Positions 29,050 to 42,266 are shown, counted from the first letter of the stretch. The stretch: DNA of 64,000 bases from an uncultured Paraburkholderia sp. (GCA_940746715.1 CALNWN010000003.1:462272-526271), one strand, 5' to 3'. The notes: a model not told the origin generated them from the sequence alone. Translations and numbers: made by a program.

Positions 29050-29535
29050 ATGATCTCAGCTGAAGGCCTGAAAGAAATCGATCGTGCGATCGCGAAGTAT
29101 CCCGCCGATCAGAAACAGTCCGCCGTGATGTCGGCGTTGGCCACTGCTCAGGAAGAGCATGGCTGGCTGTCGCCCGAACTCATGCAGTTCGTCGCGGACT
29201 ATCTCGGCATGCCGGCAGTCGCCGTGCAGGAGGTGGCAACCTTCTACACGATGTACGAGACCTCGCCGGTCGGCAAGTACAAGATCACGCTCTGCACGAA
29301 CCTGCCGTGCCAGCTCGGCCCGGACGGCGGCTCCGACAGCGCCGCTGAATATCTGAAGCAGAAGCTCGGCATCGACTTCGGCGAAACCACGGCCGACGGC
29401 AAATTCACTTTGAAAGAAGGCGAATGCATGGGTTCGTGCGGCGACGCGCCGGTGATGCTGGTGAACAACCATCGCATGTGCAGCTTCATGAGCCGCGAGA
29501 AGATCGACCGGCTGCTCGAGGAACTTTCGAAATGA
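29050..29535 (+). CDS. nuoE: NADH-quinone oxidoreductase subunit E
   Basis: The 24-kDa thioredoxin-fold subunit binding the N1a 2Fe-2S cluster. In 161 residues the ligand cysteines appear as CTNLPCQL and [14 protein letters not shown] start at ATG 29050 ([14 protein letters not shown]), since the seven residues before it in the ORF track are not family-like. The stop overlaps the nuoF start (ATGA), coupling E and F of the NADH module. Confidence 0.93.
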   Translation: MISAEGLKEIDRAIAKYPADQKQSAVMSALATAQEEHGWLSPELMQFVADYLGMPAVAVQEVATFYTMYETSPVGKYKITLCTNLPCQLGPDGGSDSAAEYLKQKLGIDFGETTADGKFTLKEGECMGSCGDAPVMLVNNHRMCSFMSREKIDRLLEELSK

Positions 29536-30860
29536 CGTCTTTACACGATCGTCACATCAAACCGCTGATTCTCGCTGGCCTGAACGGCGACAACTGGCAT
29601 CTCGAAGACTATGTGGCGCGCGGCGGTTACGCCCAGCTGCGCCGTATTCTGGAAGAAAAGATTCCGCCCGAGCAGGTGATCGCCGACGTCAAGGCGTCGG
29701 GTCTGCGCGGCCGCGGCGGTGCGGGCTTCCCGACCGGCCTGAAGTGGAGCTTCATGCCGCGTCAGTTTCCGGGGCAGAAGTACCTGGTCTGCAATTCGGA
29801 CGAAGGCGAACCGGGCACGTTCAAAGACCGCGACATTCTGCGCTTCAATCCGCATTCGCTGATTGAAGGCATGGCCATCGGCGCGTACGCGATGGGCATT
29901 ACGGTCGGCTACAACTATATCCACGGCGAAATCTGGGAAGTCTACAAACGCTTCGAAGAAGCGTTGGACGAAGCGCGCCGCGCCGGGTTCCTCGGCGAGA
30001 ACATCATGGGTTCGGGCTTCTCGTTCGAACTGCATGCGCACCACGGTTACGGCGCCTACATCTGCGGCGAAGAAACTGCGCTGCTCGAGTCGCTGGAAGG
30101 CAAGAAGGGCCAGCCGCGCTTCAAGCCGCCGTTCCCTGCGAGCTTCGGCGTGTACGGCAAGCCGACCACCATCAACAACACCGAGACGTTTGCCGCGGTG
30201 CCGTTCCTCCTCGCCATCGGGCCGCAGAATTATCTGGAAATCGGCAAGCCGAATAACGGCGGCACGAAAATCTTCTCGATTTCCGGCGACGTCGAACGTC
30301 CGGGCAATTACGAGGTTCCGCTCGGCACGCCGTTCGCCACGCTGATGGAACTCGCCGGCGGCATGCGCGGCGGCAGAAAGATCAAGGCGGTCATTCCTGG
30401 TGGGTCGTCGGCGCCGGTGATTCCCGGCGACGTCATGATGCAGACTGATCTGGACTATGACTCGATCGCGAAGGCGGGCTCCATGCTCGGCTCCGGCGCG
30501 GTCATCGTCATGGACGAGACGCGCTGCATGGTGCGCTCGCTGCTGCGCCTGTCGTACTTCTATTACGAAGAGTCGTGCGGTCAGTGCACGCCTTGTCGTG
30601 AGGGCACGGGCTGGCTGTATCGCGTCGTGCATCGTATCGAGCATGGGCTCGGCCGTCCGGAAGACCTGGATCTGCTGAACTCGGTCGCGGAAAACATCAT
30701 GGGCCGCACGATTTGCGCGCTCGGCGATGCGGCGGCCATGCCGGTTCGCGGCATGCTCAAGCACTACTGGGACGAATTCGAATATCACGTCGCTCACAAG
30801 CATTGCCTTGTCGGCGGTCATGCGGGTGCTGCGGCGGCAGCCGAAACGGTGGCGGCCTGA
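29532..30860 (+). CDS. nuoF: NADH-quinone oxidoreductase subunit F
   Basis: NADH- and FMN-binding subunit that takes the hydride and passes electrons to cluster N3. In 442 residues: [18 protein letters not shown] (FMN/NADH site), [14 protein letters not shown], and the N3 motif [15 protein letters not shown]. The ATG overlaps the nuoE stop; the 36 residues upstream in the track belong to nuoE read out of frame. Confidence 0.95.
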   Translation: MTSLHDRHIKPLILAGLNGDNWHLEDYVARGGYAQLRRILEEKIPPEQVIADVKASGLRGRGGAGFPTGLKWSFMPRQFPGQKYLVCNSDEGEPGTFKDRDILRFNPHSLIEGMAIGAYAMGITVGYNYIHGEIWEVYKRFEEALDEARRAGFLGENIMGSGFSFELHAHHGYGAYICGEETALLESLEGKKGQPRFKPPFPASFGVYGKPTTINNTETFAAVPFLLAIGPQNYLEIGKPNNGGTKIFSISGDVERPGNYEVPLGTPFATLMELAGGMRGGRKIKAVIPGGSSAPVIPGDVMMQTDLDYDSIAKAGSMLGSGAVIVMDETRCMVRSLLRLSYFYYEESCGQCTPCREGTGWLYRVVHRIEHGLGRPEDLDLLNSVAENIMGRTICALGDAAAMPVRGMLKHYWDEFEYHVAHKHCLVGGHAGAAAAAETVAA

Positions 30861-31057
30861 TTGAGCTTGAAATGAGCTTCAAAGTGAGCTTGAGGTTGCC
30901 CGAGGCGCGAACCTAAAAGCGCTCGGGCAAGCGCCCGGGCAGGCAACACGCCGGGACAGCTACGCACCAGAACACGTCAACCACGGGATTCATTGCAGAA
31001 GCTGCGATGAACGGGGCGAACGATTGAGCGGTAACAGGTTAAGGAAGATTGACCATC

Positions 31058-33391
31058 ATGGTTGAACTTGAAATAGACGGCAAGAAGGTAGAAGTGCCCG
31101 AAGGCAGCATGGTGATCCAGGCTGCGCATAAGGTCGACACGTACATTCCTCACTTCTGCTATCACAAGAAGCTGTCGATTGCGGCCAACTGCCGGATGTG
31201 TCTCGTCGATGTCGAAAAGATGCCGAAGGCCGTGCCCGCATGCGCGATGCCCGTTTCGGCCGGCATGGTCGTGCGCACGAAGTCGGAAAAAGCAGTGAAG
31301 GGTCAGCAATCCGTGATGGAATTCCTGCTGATCAACCACCCGCTGGATTGCCCGATCTGCGATCAGGGCGGCGAGTGTCAGTTGCAGGATCTGGCGGTGG
31401 GCTACGGCAAGTCGTCGTCGCGCTATAGTGAAGAAAAGCGTGTGGTGTTCCACAAGAACGTCGGCCCGCTGATCTCGATGGAAGAAATGTCGCGTTGCAT
31501 TCACTGCACGCGCTGTGTGCGCTTCGGCCAGGAAGTGGCCGGCGTGATGGAACTGGGCATGCTGGGCCGCGGCGAGCATTCGGAAATCACGTCGTTCGTC
31601 GGCAAGACGGTGGACTCCGAACTGTCCGGCAACATGATCGATCTGTGCCCGGTCGGCGCGCTGACCAGCAAGCCGTTCCGCTACAGCGCCCGTACGTGGG
31701 AACTGTCGCGCCGCAAGTCGGTGAGCCCGCACGATTCCGTCGGCGCAAACCTGGTGGTGCAGGTGAAGAACAACCGCGTAATGCGCGTTCTGCCCTTCGA
31801 AAACGAAGCGATCAACGAATGCTGGATTTCGGACAAGGACCGCTTCTCGTACGAAGGCCTGAACAGCCCGGAGCGTCTCACGCAGCCCATGCTGAAGCAG
31901 GGCGGCAAGTGGGTCGAAACCGACTGGCAGACGGCGCTCGACTACGTGGTCAAGGGTCTGAAGGGCATCAAGGGCGACCACGGCGCAAACGCGCTGGCCG
32001 TCCTAGGCAGCGCCCACAGCACGGTTGAAGAACTGTTCCTGCTGAAGCAGCTGGCGCAAGCGGTCGGCACGCCTAACGTCGACTTCCGTCTGCGTCAGTC
32101 GGATTTCTCGGCTCCGGTCAACGGCGCGCCGTGGTTCGGCACCACGATTGCGGACCTGTCGAATATCGACTCCGCGCTCGTGATCGGCTCGGACCTGCGT
32201 CGCGATCACCCGCTCTTCGCCGCGCGCCTGCGTCAGGCCGCGAAGGGCGGCGCGAAGCTCACGCTGGTGCAAGCCAGCGGCGGCGACGCGCTGATTCCGC
32301 AAGCACAACGTATCGCCGCTGCGCCGTCGGCATGGCTCGAGGCACTGGGCGGCATCGCATCGGCGGTCTCGCAGGCGAACGGCACCGCGTTGCCGGAAGC
32401 GTTCTCCGGCGCACAAGCCACGGAAGCCGACAAGGACGTCGCGAAGTCGCTGGCTACGGGCGAACGCCGCCTCGTGCTGCTCGGCAACGGCGCGGTGCGT
32501 CATCCGGATTTCGCGGTCATTCATGCGGCGGCTCAATGGATCGCCGACGCAACCGGCGCAACGCTCGGCTTCCTCACGGAAGCGGCGAACACGGTCGGTG
32601 CGCATCTCGTCAATGCATTGCCGGGCGAGGGCGGTCTGAACGCCCGCGAAGTATTCGAGCAGCCGCGCAAGGGCTATGTGTTGCTGAACTTCGAACCGGA
32701 ATTCGACACGGCCAATCCGGCGCAGGCGTTGGCCGCGCTCAAGCAGGCGGAAATGGTCGTCGTCATGTCGCCGTTCCAGACGGGCGCCGAATATGCCGAC
32801 GTGCTGCTGCCCATCGCGCCGTTCACCGAAACGGCCGGCACCTTTGTGAATGCGGAAGGCACGGTGCAGACGTTCAACGGTGTGGTGCGTCCGCTCGGCG
32901 ACACGCGTCCTGCATGGAAGGTATTGCGCGTGCTGGGCAGCCTGTTGGGCGCGTCCGGTTTCGAATACGACACGGCGGAAGAAGTGCGCACGGCTGCGCT
33001 CGGCGACGGCGAACTGCAAGCGCGTCTGTCGAACCGCACGAGCGTGGCGGTTGCTCGCGGCAAGGCGGCGAAGGCAGCCGAAGGCAAGTTCGAGCGTATC
33101 GCCGACGTGCCCATCTACCACGCCGACCCGCTGGTCCGTCGCGCCGAGTCGCTGCATCTGACCGCCGCGGCGCGCGCTGCGAACAAGGTCGGCCTGCCGG
33201 CGGCGCTGTTCGACAAACTGGGTTTGAAGGAAGGCGACGCGGTTCGCGTGCGCCAGGGCGAGCAATCGGTGCAGTTGCCGGCCGTGCGCGATGCGAATCT
33301 TGCGGAGACGGTCGTCCGCGTGTCGGCGGCTACGCCTGCCGGTGCAGCGCTGGGCAGCCTGTTCGGTGAACTGGTGGTGGAGAAGGCGTAA
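31058..33391 (+). CDS. nuoG: NADH-quinone oxidoreductase subunit G
   Basis: Large iron-sulfur subunit, 777 residues. It has a ferredoxin-like 2Fe-2S domain (FCYHKKLSIAANCRMCLVDV), the N4/N5 region (CPICDQGGECQLQD and CIHCTRCVRFGQEV), and a degenerate molybdopterin oxidoreductase-like domain that carries no cofactor in complex I. I chose the ATG at 31058, ten bases after AAGGAAG, over the TTG at 31049, which abuts that site. A 197-base spacer after nuoF holds three TGAGCTT-based repeats and no gene. Confidence 0.95.
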   Translation: MVELEIDGKKVEVPEGSMVIQAAHKVDTYIPHFCYHKKLSIAANCRMCLVDVEKMPKAVPACAMPVSAGMVVRTKSEKAVKGQQSVMEFLLINHPLDCPICDQGGECQLQDLAVGYGKSSSRYSEEKRVVFHKNVGPLISMEEMSRCIHCTRCVRFGQEVAGVMELGMLGRGEHSEITSFVGKTVDSELSGNMIDLCPVGALTSKPFRYSARTWELSRRKSVSPHDSVGANLVVQVKNNRVMRVLPFENEAINECWISDKDRFSYEGLNSPERLTQPMLKQGGKWVETDWQTALDYVVKGLKGIKGDHGANALAVLGSAHSTVEELFLLKQLAQAVGTPNVDFRLRQSDFSAPVNGAPWFGTTIADLSNIDSALVIGSDLRRDHPLFAARLRQAAKGGAKLTLVQASGGDALIPQAQRIAAAPSAWLEALGGIASAVSQANGTALPEAFSGAQATEADKDVAKSLATGERRLVLLGNGAVRHPDFAVIHAAAQWIADATGATLGFLTEAANTVGAHLVNALPGEGGLNAREVFEQPRKGYVLLNFEPEFDTANPAQALAALKQAEMVVVMSPFQTGAEYADVLLPIAPFTETAGTFVNAEGTVQTFNGVVRPLGDTRPAWKVLRVLGSLLGASGFEYDTAEEVRTAALGDGELQARLSNRTSVAVARGKAAKAAEGKFERIADVPIYHADPLVRRAESLHLTAAARAANKVGLPAALFDKLGLKEGDAVRVRQGEQSVQLPAVRDANLAETVVRVSAATPAGAALGSLFGELVVEKA

Positions 33392-34456
33392 ATGAGCTTG
33401 TTCGATACGATCAACTCGGGCGGCACCCAGCTTCTCGGTGTGGCATGGCCCACGGTGTGGACGCTGGTGCGCATCCTGGTGGTGGCCGTCGTGATCCTGC
33501 TGTGCGTGGCTTACCTGATTTTGTGGGAGCGTAAGCTGATCGGCTGGATGCACGTGCGTCTCGGCCCGAACCGCGTCGGCCCCGCGGGTCTCTTGCAGCC
33601 AATCGCCGACGTGCTGAAGCTGTTGTTGAAAGAAGTGATCCAGCCCGCGCAGGCAAGCCACTGGATCTATCTGATCGCGCCGATCATGGTGGTGGTGCCG
33701 GCCTTCGCGGTCTGGGCGGTGATTCCGTTCCAGGCGGGCGCGGTGCTCGGCGACATCAACGCAGGCCTGCTGTATGCGATCGCCATTTCGTCGATCGGCG
33801 TGTACGGCGTGATTCTGGCCGGCTGGGCGTCGAACTCGAAGTACGCGTTCCTTGGCGCCATGCGAGCCGCGGCGCAGATGGTGTCATACGAAATTTCCAT
33901 GGGCTTTGCGCTGGTCGTCGTGCTGATGACGGCCGGCACGCTGAACCTGTCGGACATTGTCGGTTCGCAGGAACGCGGCTTCTTCGCCGCGCACGGCCTG
34001 AACTTCCTGTCGTGGAACTGGCTGCCGCTCCTGCCGATGTTCGTCGTGTACTTCATCTCGGGCATCGCCGAAACGAACCGCCACCCGTTCGACGTGGTGG
34101 AAGGCGAGTCGGAAATCGTCGCGGGTCACATGATCGACTACTCGGGTATGGCATTCGCGCTGTTCTTCCTCGCCGAGTACATCAACATGATCGTGATCTC
34201 GGCATTGGCGTCGACGCTGTTCCTCGGCGGCTGGAGCGCACCGTTCGGCTTCCTGTCGTTTATCCCGGGTATCTTCTGGCTCGTCCTCAAGGTTTTCCTG
34301 CTGCTGTCGGTGTTCATCTGGGCGCGTGCCACGTTCCCGCGCTACCGCTATGACCAGATCATGCGTCTCGGCTGGAAGATTTTCATTCCGGTTTGCGTGG
34401 TATGGCTGGTGGTGGTCGGCTTCTGGATCATGTCGCCGTGGAATATCTGGAAATAA
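33392..34456 (+). CDS. nuoH: NADH-quinone oxidoreductase subunit H
   Basis: Membrane subunit at the junction of the two arms, forming the quinone entry. The 354 residues have about eight helices and the signatures [19 protein letters not shown] and [19 protein letters not shown]. It starts directly after the nuoG stop. Confidence 0.95.
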   Translation: MSLFDTINSGGTQLLGVAWPTVWTLVRILVVAVVILLCVAYLILWERKLIGWMHVRLGPNRVGPAGLLQPIADVLKLLLKEVIQPAQASHWIYLIAPIMVVVPAFAVWAVIPFQAGAVLGDINAGLLYAIAISSIGVYGVILAGWASNSKYAFLGAMRAAAQMVSYEISMGFALVVVLMTAGTLNLSDIVGSQERGFFAAHGLNFLSWNWLPLLPMFVVYFISGIAETNRHPFDVVEGESEIVAGHMIDYSGMAFALFFLAEYINMIVISALASTLFLGGWSAPFGFLSFIPGIFWLVLKVFLLLSVFIWARATFPRYRYDQIMRLGWKIFIPVCVVWLVVVGFWIMSPWNIWK

Positions 34457-34471
34457 AGGGCGGATGAACTC

Positions 34472-34960
34472 ATGACCGCAATCCAAAACTTTTTCAAGAC
34501 CTTCTTCCTGACGGAACTCGTCAAGGGCCTCGCGCTGACCGGACGTTATACGTTCCAGCGTAAGGTCACCGTGCAGTTCCCGGAAGAGAAGACGCCCATT
34601 TCGCCGCGTTTTCGCGGACTGCATGCGCTGCGCCGTTATGAAAACGGCGAAGAGCGCTGCATCGCGTGCAAGCTGTGCGAAGCGGTGTGCCCGGCGCTCG
34701 CCATTACGATCGAGTCCGAAACGCGCGAGGACAACACGCGCCGCACCACGCGTTACGACATCGACCTGACCAAGTGCATCTTCTGCGGCTTCTGTGAAGA
34801 AAGCTGCCCGGTCGATTCGATCGTCGAGACGCACATTCTCGAGTATCACGGCGAAAAGCGCGGCGATCTGTACTTCACGAAGGAAATGCTGCTGGCCGTC
34901 GGCGATCGCTACGAAACGGAAATCGCCGCCAACAAGGCTGCCGACGCGCCGTATCGTTAA
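34472..34960 (+). CDS. nuoI: NADH-quinone oxidoreductase subunit I
   Basis: The 23-kDa ferredoxin subunit with clusters N6a and N6b. Two CxxCxxCxxxCP motifs are visible in 162 residues: [12 protein letters not shown] and [13 protein letters not shown] 212-base spacer without a gene follows; it contains a GCCGCGGC hairpin near 35037-35060. Confidence 0.96.
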   Translation: MTAIQNFFKTFFLTELVKGLALTGRYTFQRKVTVQFPEEKTPISPRFRGLHALRRYENGEERCIACKLCEAVCPALAITIESETREDNTRRTTRYDIDLTKCIFCGFCEESCPVDSIVETHILEYHGEKRGDLYFTKEMLLAVGDRYETEIAANKAADAPYR

Positions 34961-35172
34961 AGCGTCAAGTGAAGCGGTAGTGCGGCAGTCGCGTATCAAG
35001 TCAATGCAGCAGTAACACGGCCTGTTGTCGGGCCGAACGCCGCGGCGTGAATGCCGCGGCATGGCGCACCTGTGCGGCTGTTCTGGCGGTTTCGATGCTG
35101 TTGCCAGCGCGCTTGCCCGATGCACGTGCCAAAGAAAATGCCTGACGATGGCCTAGCGATGAACCGGTAATC

Positions 35173-35856
35173 ATGGAATTCACAACCGTACTATTCTACA
35201 TCTTCGCGCTGCTCCTGGTGGTTTCAGGGCTGAAGGTGATCACCTCGCGCAACCTGGTGTCGTCCGCACTGTTTCTCGTGCTGGCGTTTTTCAACGCGGC
35301 CACCATCTGGATGCTGCTGCAGGCCGAGTTCCTCGCCATCCTGCTGGTGCTGGTCTATGTGGGCGCGGTGATGGTGCTGTTCCTATTCGTCGTGATGATG
35401 CTGGACATCAACCTCGACGTGCTGCGCAAGGACTTCAAACGCTTTGTGCCTATGACCACGGTCGTCGGCGCGATCATCGTGCTCGAAACCGCGCTCATCC
35501 TGTGGCACGGCTACGGTGCGACCAGCACGGTGGTGCGCGACACGACCGCCGCTGCGAGCGGCATGGGCGACTGGTCGAACACCCGCCTGATCGGCAAGGT
35601 GATCTACACCGACTACATCTTCGCGTTTGAAATTGCCGGCCTCGTGCTGCTGGTGGCGATCATCGCGGCGATCGCGCTGACCACGAGCCACAAGAAGGAC
35701 AGCAAGCGCCAGACAATCAGCCAGCAGGTCAAGGTGCGCGCGCAGGATCGCGTGCGCGTCGTGAAGATGCCGTCGGAAAAGAGCGCGGCGACTGTCGCGG
35801 CGGAAGAAGCCGCAGCAGCGGCAGCGGCCGAATCGGCGTCTGCGAAGAACAGCTGA
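35173..35856 (+). CDS. nuoJ: NADH-quinone oxidoreductase subunit J
   Basis: Membrane-arm subunit with five predicted helices, 227 residues. It includes the conserved [17 protein letters not shown], a helix implicated in conformational coupling. The tail is hydrophilic and alanine-rich ([17 protein letters not shown]), longer than in enterobacteria but normal for Burkholderia. The frame is intact. Confidence 0.94.
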   Translation: MEFTTVLFYIFALLLVVSGLKVITSRNLVSSALFLVLAFFNAATIWMLLQAEFLAILLVLVYVGAVMVLFLFVVMMLDINLDVLRKDFKRFVPMTTVVGAIIVLETALILWHGYGATSTVVRDTTAAASGMGDWSNTRLIGKVIYTDYIFAFEIAGLVLLVAIIAAIALTTSHKKDSKRQTISQQVKVRAQDRVRVVKMPSEKSAATVAAEEAAAAAAAESASAKNS

Positions 35857-35876
35857 GCGGACAGGAGATAGAAATC

Positions 35877-36182
35877 ATGTTGACCCTTGCCCATTACCTC
35901 GTGCTCGGCGCGATTCTCTTTGCGATCAGCGTCGTCGGCATTTTCCTGAACCGCCGCAACGTCATCATCATCCTGATGGCGATCGAATTGATGCTGCTCG
36001 CGGTGAACACCAATTTTGTCGCCTTCTCGCATTATCTCGGCGACGTGCATGGCCAGATTTTCGTGTTTTTTGTGCTGACAGTGGCGGCAGCGGAAGCGGC
36101 GATCGGCCTCGCCATTCTGGTGACCCTGTTCCGTAGTCTCGACACGATCAATGTCGAAGATCTCGATCAGCTCAAAGGTTAA
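35877..36182 (+). CDS. nuoK: NADH-quinone oxidoreductase subunit K
   Basis: Small antiporter-like membrane subunit (101 residues, three helices). It contains the membrane glutamates in [17 protein letters not shown] and [13 protein letters not shown] needed for proton transfer. AGGAGA precedes the start. Confidence 0.95.
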   Translation: MLTLAHYLVLGAILFAISVVGIFLNRRNVIIILMAIELMLLAVNTNFVAFSHYLGDVHGQIFVFFVLTVAAAEAAIGLAILVTLFRSLDTINVEDLDQLKG

Positions 36183-36199
36183 TCTCAGGAAAAGCGGTT

Positions 36200-38266
<2,067 letters not shown>

Positions 38267-38280
38267 GGCGAGGGACACTA

Positions 38281-39771
38281 ATGCACGCTTATCCGATTCT
38301 CAGTATTGCCATCTGGTTACCGATCCTTTTCGGCCTGCTGGTTCTGGCCATCGGTTCCGACCGCAACCCGGGCCCCGCGCGCTGGGTCGCACTGATCGGC
38401 TCCGTCGTAAGCTTCATCGTCACGATTCCGCTGATCACCGGTTTTGATTCGAGCACCGCCGACCTGCAGTTCGTCGAAAAGGCGAACTGGATCGAACGAT
38501 TCAATATCACGTATCACCTGGGCGTCGACGGCATCTCGATGTGGTTCGTGGTGCTGACCGCACTGATCACCGTCATCGTCGTGATCGCCGCGTGGGAAGT
38601 CATTACGAAGAACGTCGGCCAGTACCTCGCTTTGTTCCTGATCCTGTCGGGCATCATGGTCGGCGTGTTCAGCGCGGCCGATGGCATGCTGTTCTACGCG
38701 TTCTTCGAAGCGACGCTGATTCCGATGTACATCATCATCGGCGTTTGGGGCGGGGCGAACCGCGTCTACGCGGCGTTCAAGTTCTTCCTGTACACGCTGA
38801 TGGGCTCGCTGCTGATGCTGGTCGCGCTGCTCTATCTGTACATCCAGACGGGCACGTTCGACCTGGCTACCTGGCAGCACGCGCAAATCGCGATGACGCC
38901 GCAGATCCTGCTGTTTATTGCGTTCTTCATGGCGTTCGCCGTGAAGGTGCCGATGTGGCCGGTGCACACGTGGTTGCCTGACGCCCACTTGGAAGCGCCG
39001 ACGGGCGGCTCCGTCGTGCTGGCCGCCATCATGCTGAAGCTCGGCGCCTACGGTTTCCTGCGCTTCTCGTTGCCGATCACGCCGGACGCAAGCCACTTTC
39101 TCGCGCCGGTCGTTATCACGCTCTCGCTGATCGCCGTAATCTACATCGGTCTCGTCGCGATGGTGCAGGCCGACATGAAGAAGCTGGTCGCTTATTCGTC
39201 GATTGCGCACATGGGTTTCGTTACGCTCGGCTTCTTCATCTTCAATCAGCTCGGCGTGGAAGGCGCGATCGTGCAGATGATCTCGCACGGTTTCGTGTCG
39301 GGCGCCATGTTCCTTAGCATCGGCGTGTTGTACGACCGCATGCATTCGCGCCAGATTGCGGACTACGGCGGCGTCGTCAACGTCATGCCGAAGTTCGCGG
39401 CTTTCGTGATGCTGTTTTCGATGGCCAATTGCGGTTTGCCGGGCACCTCAGGGTTCGTCGGCGAATTCATGGTGATTCTCGCCGCCGTCCAGTACAACTT
39501 CTGGATCGCGGCCGGCGCCGCCGTGACGCAGATCCTGGGCGCAGCCTACACGCTGTGGATGTACAAGCGCGTGTACTTCGGCGCGGTCGCCAACGACCAC
39601 GTGAAGAGCCTGCTCGACATCGGCCGCCGCGAATTTTTCATGCTGGCAGTGCTCGCCGCACTGACGCTCTTCATGGGCCTGTATCCGAAGCCCTTTACCG
39701 ATGTGATGCACGTATCCGTGGAAAACCTCCTCTCCCACGTTGCGCAGTCGAAGCTGCCGTTGTCTCAGTAA
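38281..39771 (+). CDS. nuoM: NADH-quinone oxidoreductase subunit M
   Basis: Antiporter-like proton-pumping subunit, 496 residues and about 14 helices. Typical motifs are FYAFFEATLIPMYIIIGVWGG (channel Glu) and KVPMWPVHTWLPDAHLEAPTGGSVVLAA (Lys and Trp of the half-channel). It is 14 bases after nuoL. Confidence 0.95.
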   Translation: MHAYPILSIAIWLPILFGLLVLAIGSDRNPGPARWVALIGSVVSFIVTIPLITGFDSSTADLQFVEKANWIERFNITYHLGVDGISMWFVVLTALITVIVVIAAWEVITKNVGQYLALFLILSGIMVGVFSAADGMLFYAFFEATLIPMYIIIGVWGGANRVYAAFKFFLYTLMGSLLMLVALLYLYIQTGTFDLATWQHAQIAMTPQILLFIAFFMAFAVKVPMWPVHTWLPDAHLEAPTGGSVVLAAIMLKLGAYGFLRFSLPITPDASHFLAPVVITLSLIAVIYIGLVAMVQADMKKLVAYSSIAHMGFVTLGFFIFNQLGVEGAIVQMISHGFVSGAMFLSIGVLYDRMHSRQIADYGGVVNVMPKFAAFVMLFSMANCGLPGTSGFVGEFMVILAAVQYNFWIAAGAAVTQILGAAYTLWMYKRVYFGAVANDHVKSLLDIGRREFFMLAVLAALTLFMGLYPKPFTDVMHVSVENLLSHVAQSKLPLSQ

Positions 39772-39795
39772 CGCAGAGCGGAGGAATCAAACACC

Positions 39796-41268
39796 ATGCA
39801 AAACGCCCCTATGACTGCTCTGTTGCCCGACGCGCTGGTGATGCTCGCCGTTGTCGTCGCGTGGCTCAACGACACGTTCGTCGGCCAGGCCGGTCGCCGT
39901 ACCACGTACTTCATCGCGGTCCTGTCGACGCTCGTCGCCGGCATCTGGTTCGCGGTGAATGCGTTCGACCCGTCGGTGCACTACTTCTTCAGCCGCATGT
40001 ACGTGGTCGACTCGTTCGCGAATCTGATGAAAGCGGTGGTGACCCTCGGCTATACCGTCACGATAGTGTATTCGCGCCGCTACCTCGAAGATCGCGGGTT
40101 GTATCGCGGCGAGTTCTTCCTGCTCGGCATGTTCTCGCTGCTCGGTCAGCTCGTCATGATCTCGGGCAACAACTTCCTGACGCTGTACCTCGGTCTGGAG
40201 CTGATGTCGCTGTCGCTGTATGGCGTGATCGCACTGCGTCGCGAGGCTGCGCCGTCGAATGAAGCCGCCATGAAGTACTACGTGCTCGGCGCCCTGGCTT
40301 CGGGCTTCCTGCTGTACGGCATTTCCATGCTGTACGGCGCGACCGGCTCGCTCGAGCTGAACGAAGTCTTCAAGGCGATCGGTCAGAGCCACTACGACCC
40401 GAGCGTGCTGCTGTTCGGCGTGATCTTCATCGTCGCGGGCGTCGCATTCAAGATGGGCGCTGTGCCGTTCCACATGTGGGTGCCCGACGTCTATCAAGGC
40501 GCGCCCACGGCCATGACGCTGCTGGTTGGCGGTGGTCCGAAGGTCGCGGCATTCGCGTGGGGCCTGCGCTTCCTCGTGATGGGTCTTCTGCCGCTCGCAG
40601 TCGAATGGCAGGAAATGCTGGTGATCCTCGCGGCGCTGTCGCTCATCGTCGGCAATATCACCGGTATCGTGCAGCGCAATGTGAAGCGTATGCTCGCGTA
40701 CTCGGCGATCTCGAACATGGGCTTCGTGCTGCTCGGCCTGCTGGCCGGCGTGGTCGACCACAAGACCACCGGCGCGGCGAGCGCGTACGGCTCGGCGATG
40801 TACTACAGCATCGTCTATCTGATCACGACGATGGGCACCTTCGGCGTCATCATGCTGCTCGCGCGTAGCGAATTCGAAGCCGACACGCTCGACGACTTCA
40901 AGGGCCTGAATCAACGCAGCCCGGTGTTCGCGTTCGTCATGATGGTGATGATGTTCTCGCTCGCAGGCATTCCGCCCGCAGTCGGTTTCTACGCGAAACT
41001 CGCGGTACTGCAGGCCACGATGAACGCCGGCCTGACCTGGCTGACGGTGCTTGCCGTGATCACGTCGCTGTTTGGCGCGTTCTACTACCTGCGTATCGTG
41101 AAGCTGATGTACTTCGACGAGCCGCAAGACAAGTCGGCGATCACCGCGGACACGGGCACCCGCGCGTTGCTCGCGCTGAATGGCGTCGCCGTGCTGGTAC
41201 TCGGCATCGTGCCGGATCCGCTCTTGAAGGCTTGCCTGCAAGCTATCCAGCACACGCTGTCGTTCTGA
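39796..41268 (+). CDS. nuoN: NADH-quinone oxidoreductase subunit N
   Basis: Third antiporter-like subunit, 490 residues and about 14 helices. It includes NNFLTLYLGLELMSLSLYGVIAL and FKMGAVPFHMWVPDVYQGAPTAMT. Its stop overlaps the DUF2818 start (TGATG). This completes all 14 nuo genes with no lesion. Confidence 0.95.
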   Translation: MQNAPMTALLPDALVMLAVVVAWLNDTFVGQAGRRTTYFIAVLSTLVAGIWFAVNAFDPSVHYFFSRMYVVDSFANLMKAVVTLGYTVTIVYSRRYLEDRGLYRGEFFLLGMFSLLGQLVMISGNNFLTLYLGLELMSLSLYGVIALRREAAPSNEAAMKYYVLGALASGFLLYGISMLYGATGSLELNEVFKAIGQSHYDPSVLLFGVIFIVAGVAFKMGAVPFHMWVPDVYQGAPTAMTLLVGGGPKVAAFAWGLRFLVMGLLPLAVEWQEMLVILAALSLIVGNITGIVQRNVKRMLAYSAISNMGFVLLGLLAGVVDHKTTGAASAYGSAMYYSIVYLITTMGTFGVIMLLARSEFEADTLDDFKGLNQRSPVFAFVMMVMMFSLAGIPPAVGFYAKLAVLQATMNAGLTWLTVLAVITSLFGAFYYLRIVKLMYFDEPQDKSAITADTGTRALLALNGVAVLVLGIVPDPLLKACLQAIQHTLSF

Positions 41269-41564
41269 TGTCCGCCGCTGGCTGGTTTATCGTGCTGTTG
41301 GCGCTCGTCGGCGCCAACCTGCCGTTCCTGAATCAGCGACTCTTTGCCGCCGTCCCGCTGAAGGCGGCGAAGAAAAGCGCCTGGCTGCGCATTGCCGAAC
41401 TGATCGTGCTGTACTTCGTGGTCGGCGCGCTCGGTTTTCTGCTCGAAGCGCGTGCCGGCAATCGGTTCGAACAGGGTTGGCAGTTTTACGCGATCACGTT
41501 CGCGCTGTTCGTCGTCTTCGCCTTCCCCGGCTTCACTTTCCAGTATCTCCTCAAACGCCGCTGA
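41268..41564 (+). CDS. DUF2818 family membrane protein
   Basis: A 98-residue protein with three hydrophobic segments (GWFIVLLALVGANLPFL, ELIVLYFVVGALGFLLEA, FYAITFALFVVFAFPGFTF). It overlaps the nuoN stop by one base, so it is translationally coupled to the operon. The family is found after nuoN in Burkholderiales; a link to complex I assembly is conceivable but not shown. The start at 41268 was chosen from this coupling. Confidence 0.88.
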   Translation: MSAAGWFIVLLALVGANLPFLNQRLFAAVPLKAAKKSAWLRIAELIVLYFVVGALGFLLEARAGNRFEQGWQFYAITFALFVVFAFPGFTFQYLLKRR

Positions 41565-41607
41565 CGGCGTCACGCCGTCGCGCACCAAGCTGTTCCGAGG
41601 TCCGCAT

Positions 41608-42192
41608 ATGGCTGAACTTCCCGATCACGACGCCGTCCTTAACGAGACCTGTGTCGACAGTAAAACGGTCCATCAAGGACCGTTTCTGACGCTCAAGTGC
41701 GACACCGTTCGTCTGCCGGACGGCAAACATGCCACCCGCGAGTATGTGGAGCATCCGGGTGCCGTGATGGTGATTCCCCTGTTCGACGACGGCCGTGTGC
41801 TGCTGGAAAGCCAGTATCGCTATCCGATGGGCAAGGTTATGGTCGAGTATCCGGCCGGCAAGCTCGATCCGAACGAAGGCGCGCTCGCTTGCGCGATTCG
41901 TGAATTGCGCGAAGAGACAGGCTACACGGCGCGCGAGTATGTGTACCTGACGCGAATTCACCCGATTATTTCCTACTCGACCGAATTCATCGACATTTAT
42001 CTCGCGCGGGGTCTCACGGCCGGCGAACGCAAGCTCGACGACGGCGAGTTTCTCGAAATGTTCACGGCGACGGTTCCCGAAGTGTCGGACTGGGTGCGAA
42101 CCGGCAAGATCACAGACGTCAAAACCATAATCGGGACGTTCTGGCTCGAGAAGGTGTTGTCGGGCGCTTGGCCGATGGCGCAACCGCAATAA
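41608..42192 (+). CDS. Nudix hydrolase, ADP-ribose pyrophosphatase type
   Basis: A 194-residue cytosolic hydrolase of nucleoside diphosphate compounds, most like ADP-ribose pyrophosphatases. The Nudix box GX5EX7REUXEEXGU is exact: GKLDPNEGALACAIRELREETGY, near residues 86-108. It is flanked by the family-typical EYVEHPGAVMVIPLFDDG and FIDIYLARGL. The start MAELPDHD lies 43 bases after DUF2818. A terminator follows the gene. Confidence 0.92.
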   Translation: MAELPDHDAVLNETCVDSKTVHQGPFLTLKCDTVRLPDGKHATREYVEHPGAVMVIPLFDDGRVLLESQYRYPMGKVMVEYPAGKLDPNEGALACAIRELREETGYTAREYVYLTRIHPIISYSTEFIDIYLARGLTAGERKLDDGEFLEMFTATVPEVSDWVRTGKITDVKTIIGTFWLEKVLSGAWPMAQPQ

Positions 42193-42233
42193 ATCGTGAC
42201 ATCCGCCGACACACAAGTGTTGCGGCATCAGTG

Positions 42234-42266
42234 AAGCCCCTGCCGGTTTTGACCGTCAGGGGCTTT
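42234..42266 (+). terminator. Terminator after the Nudix gene
   Basis: AAGCCCCTGCCGG pairs with CCGTCAGGGGCTT (one mismatch), followed by TT. It marks the end of the nuo-DUF2818-Nudix block. Confidence 0.8.
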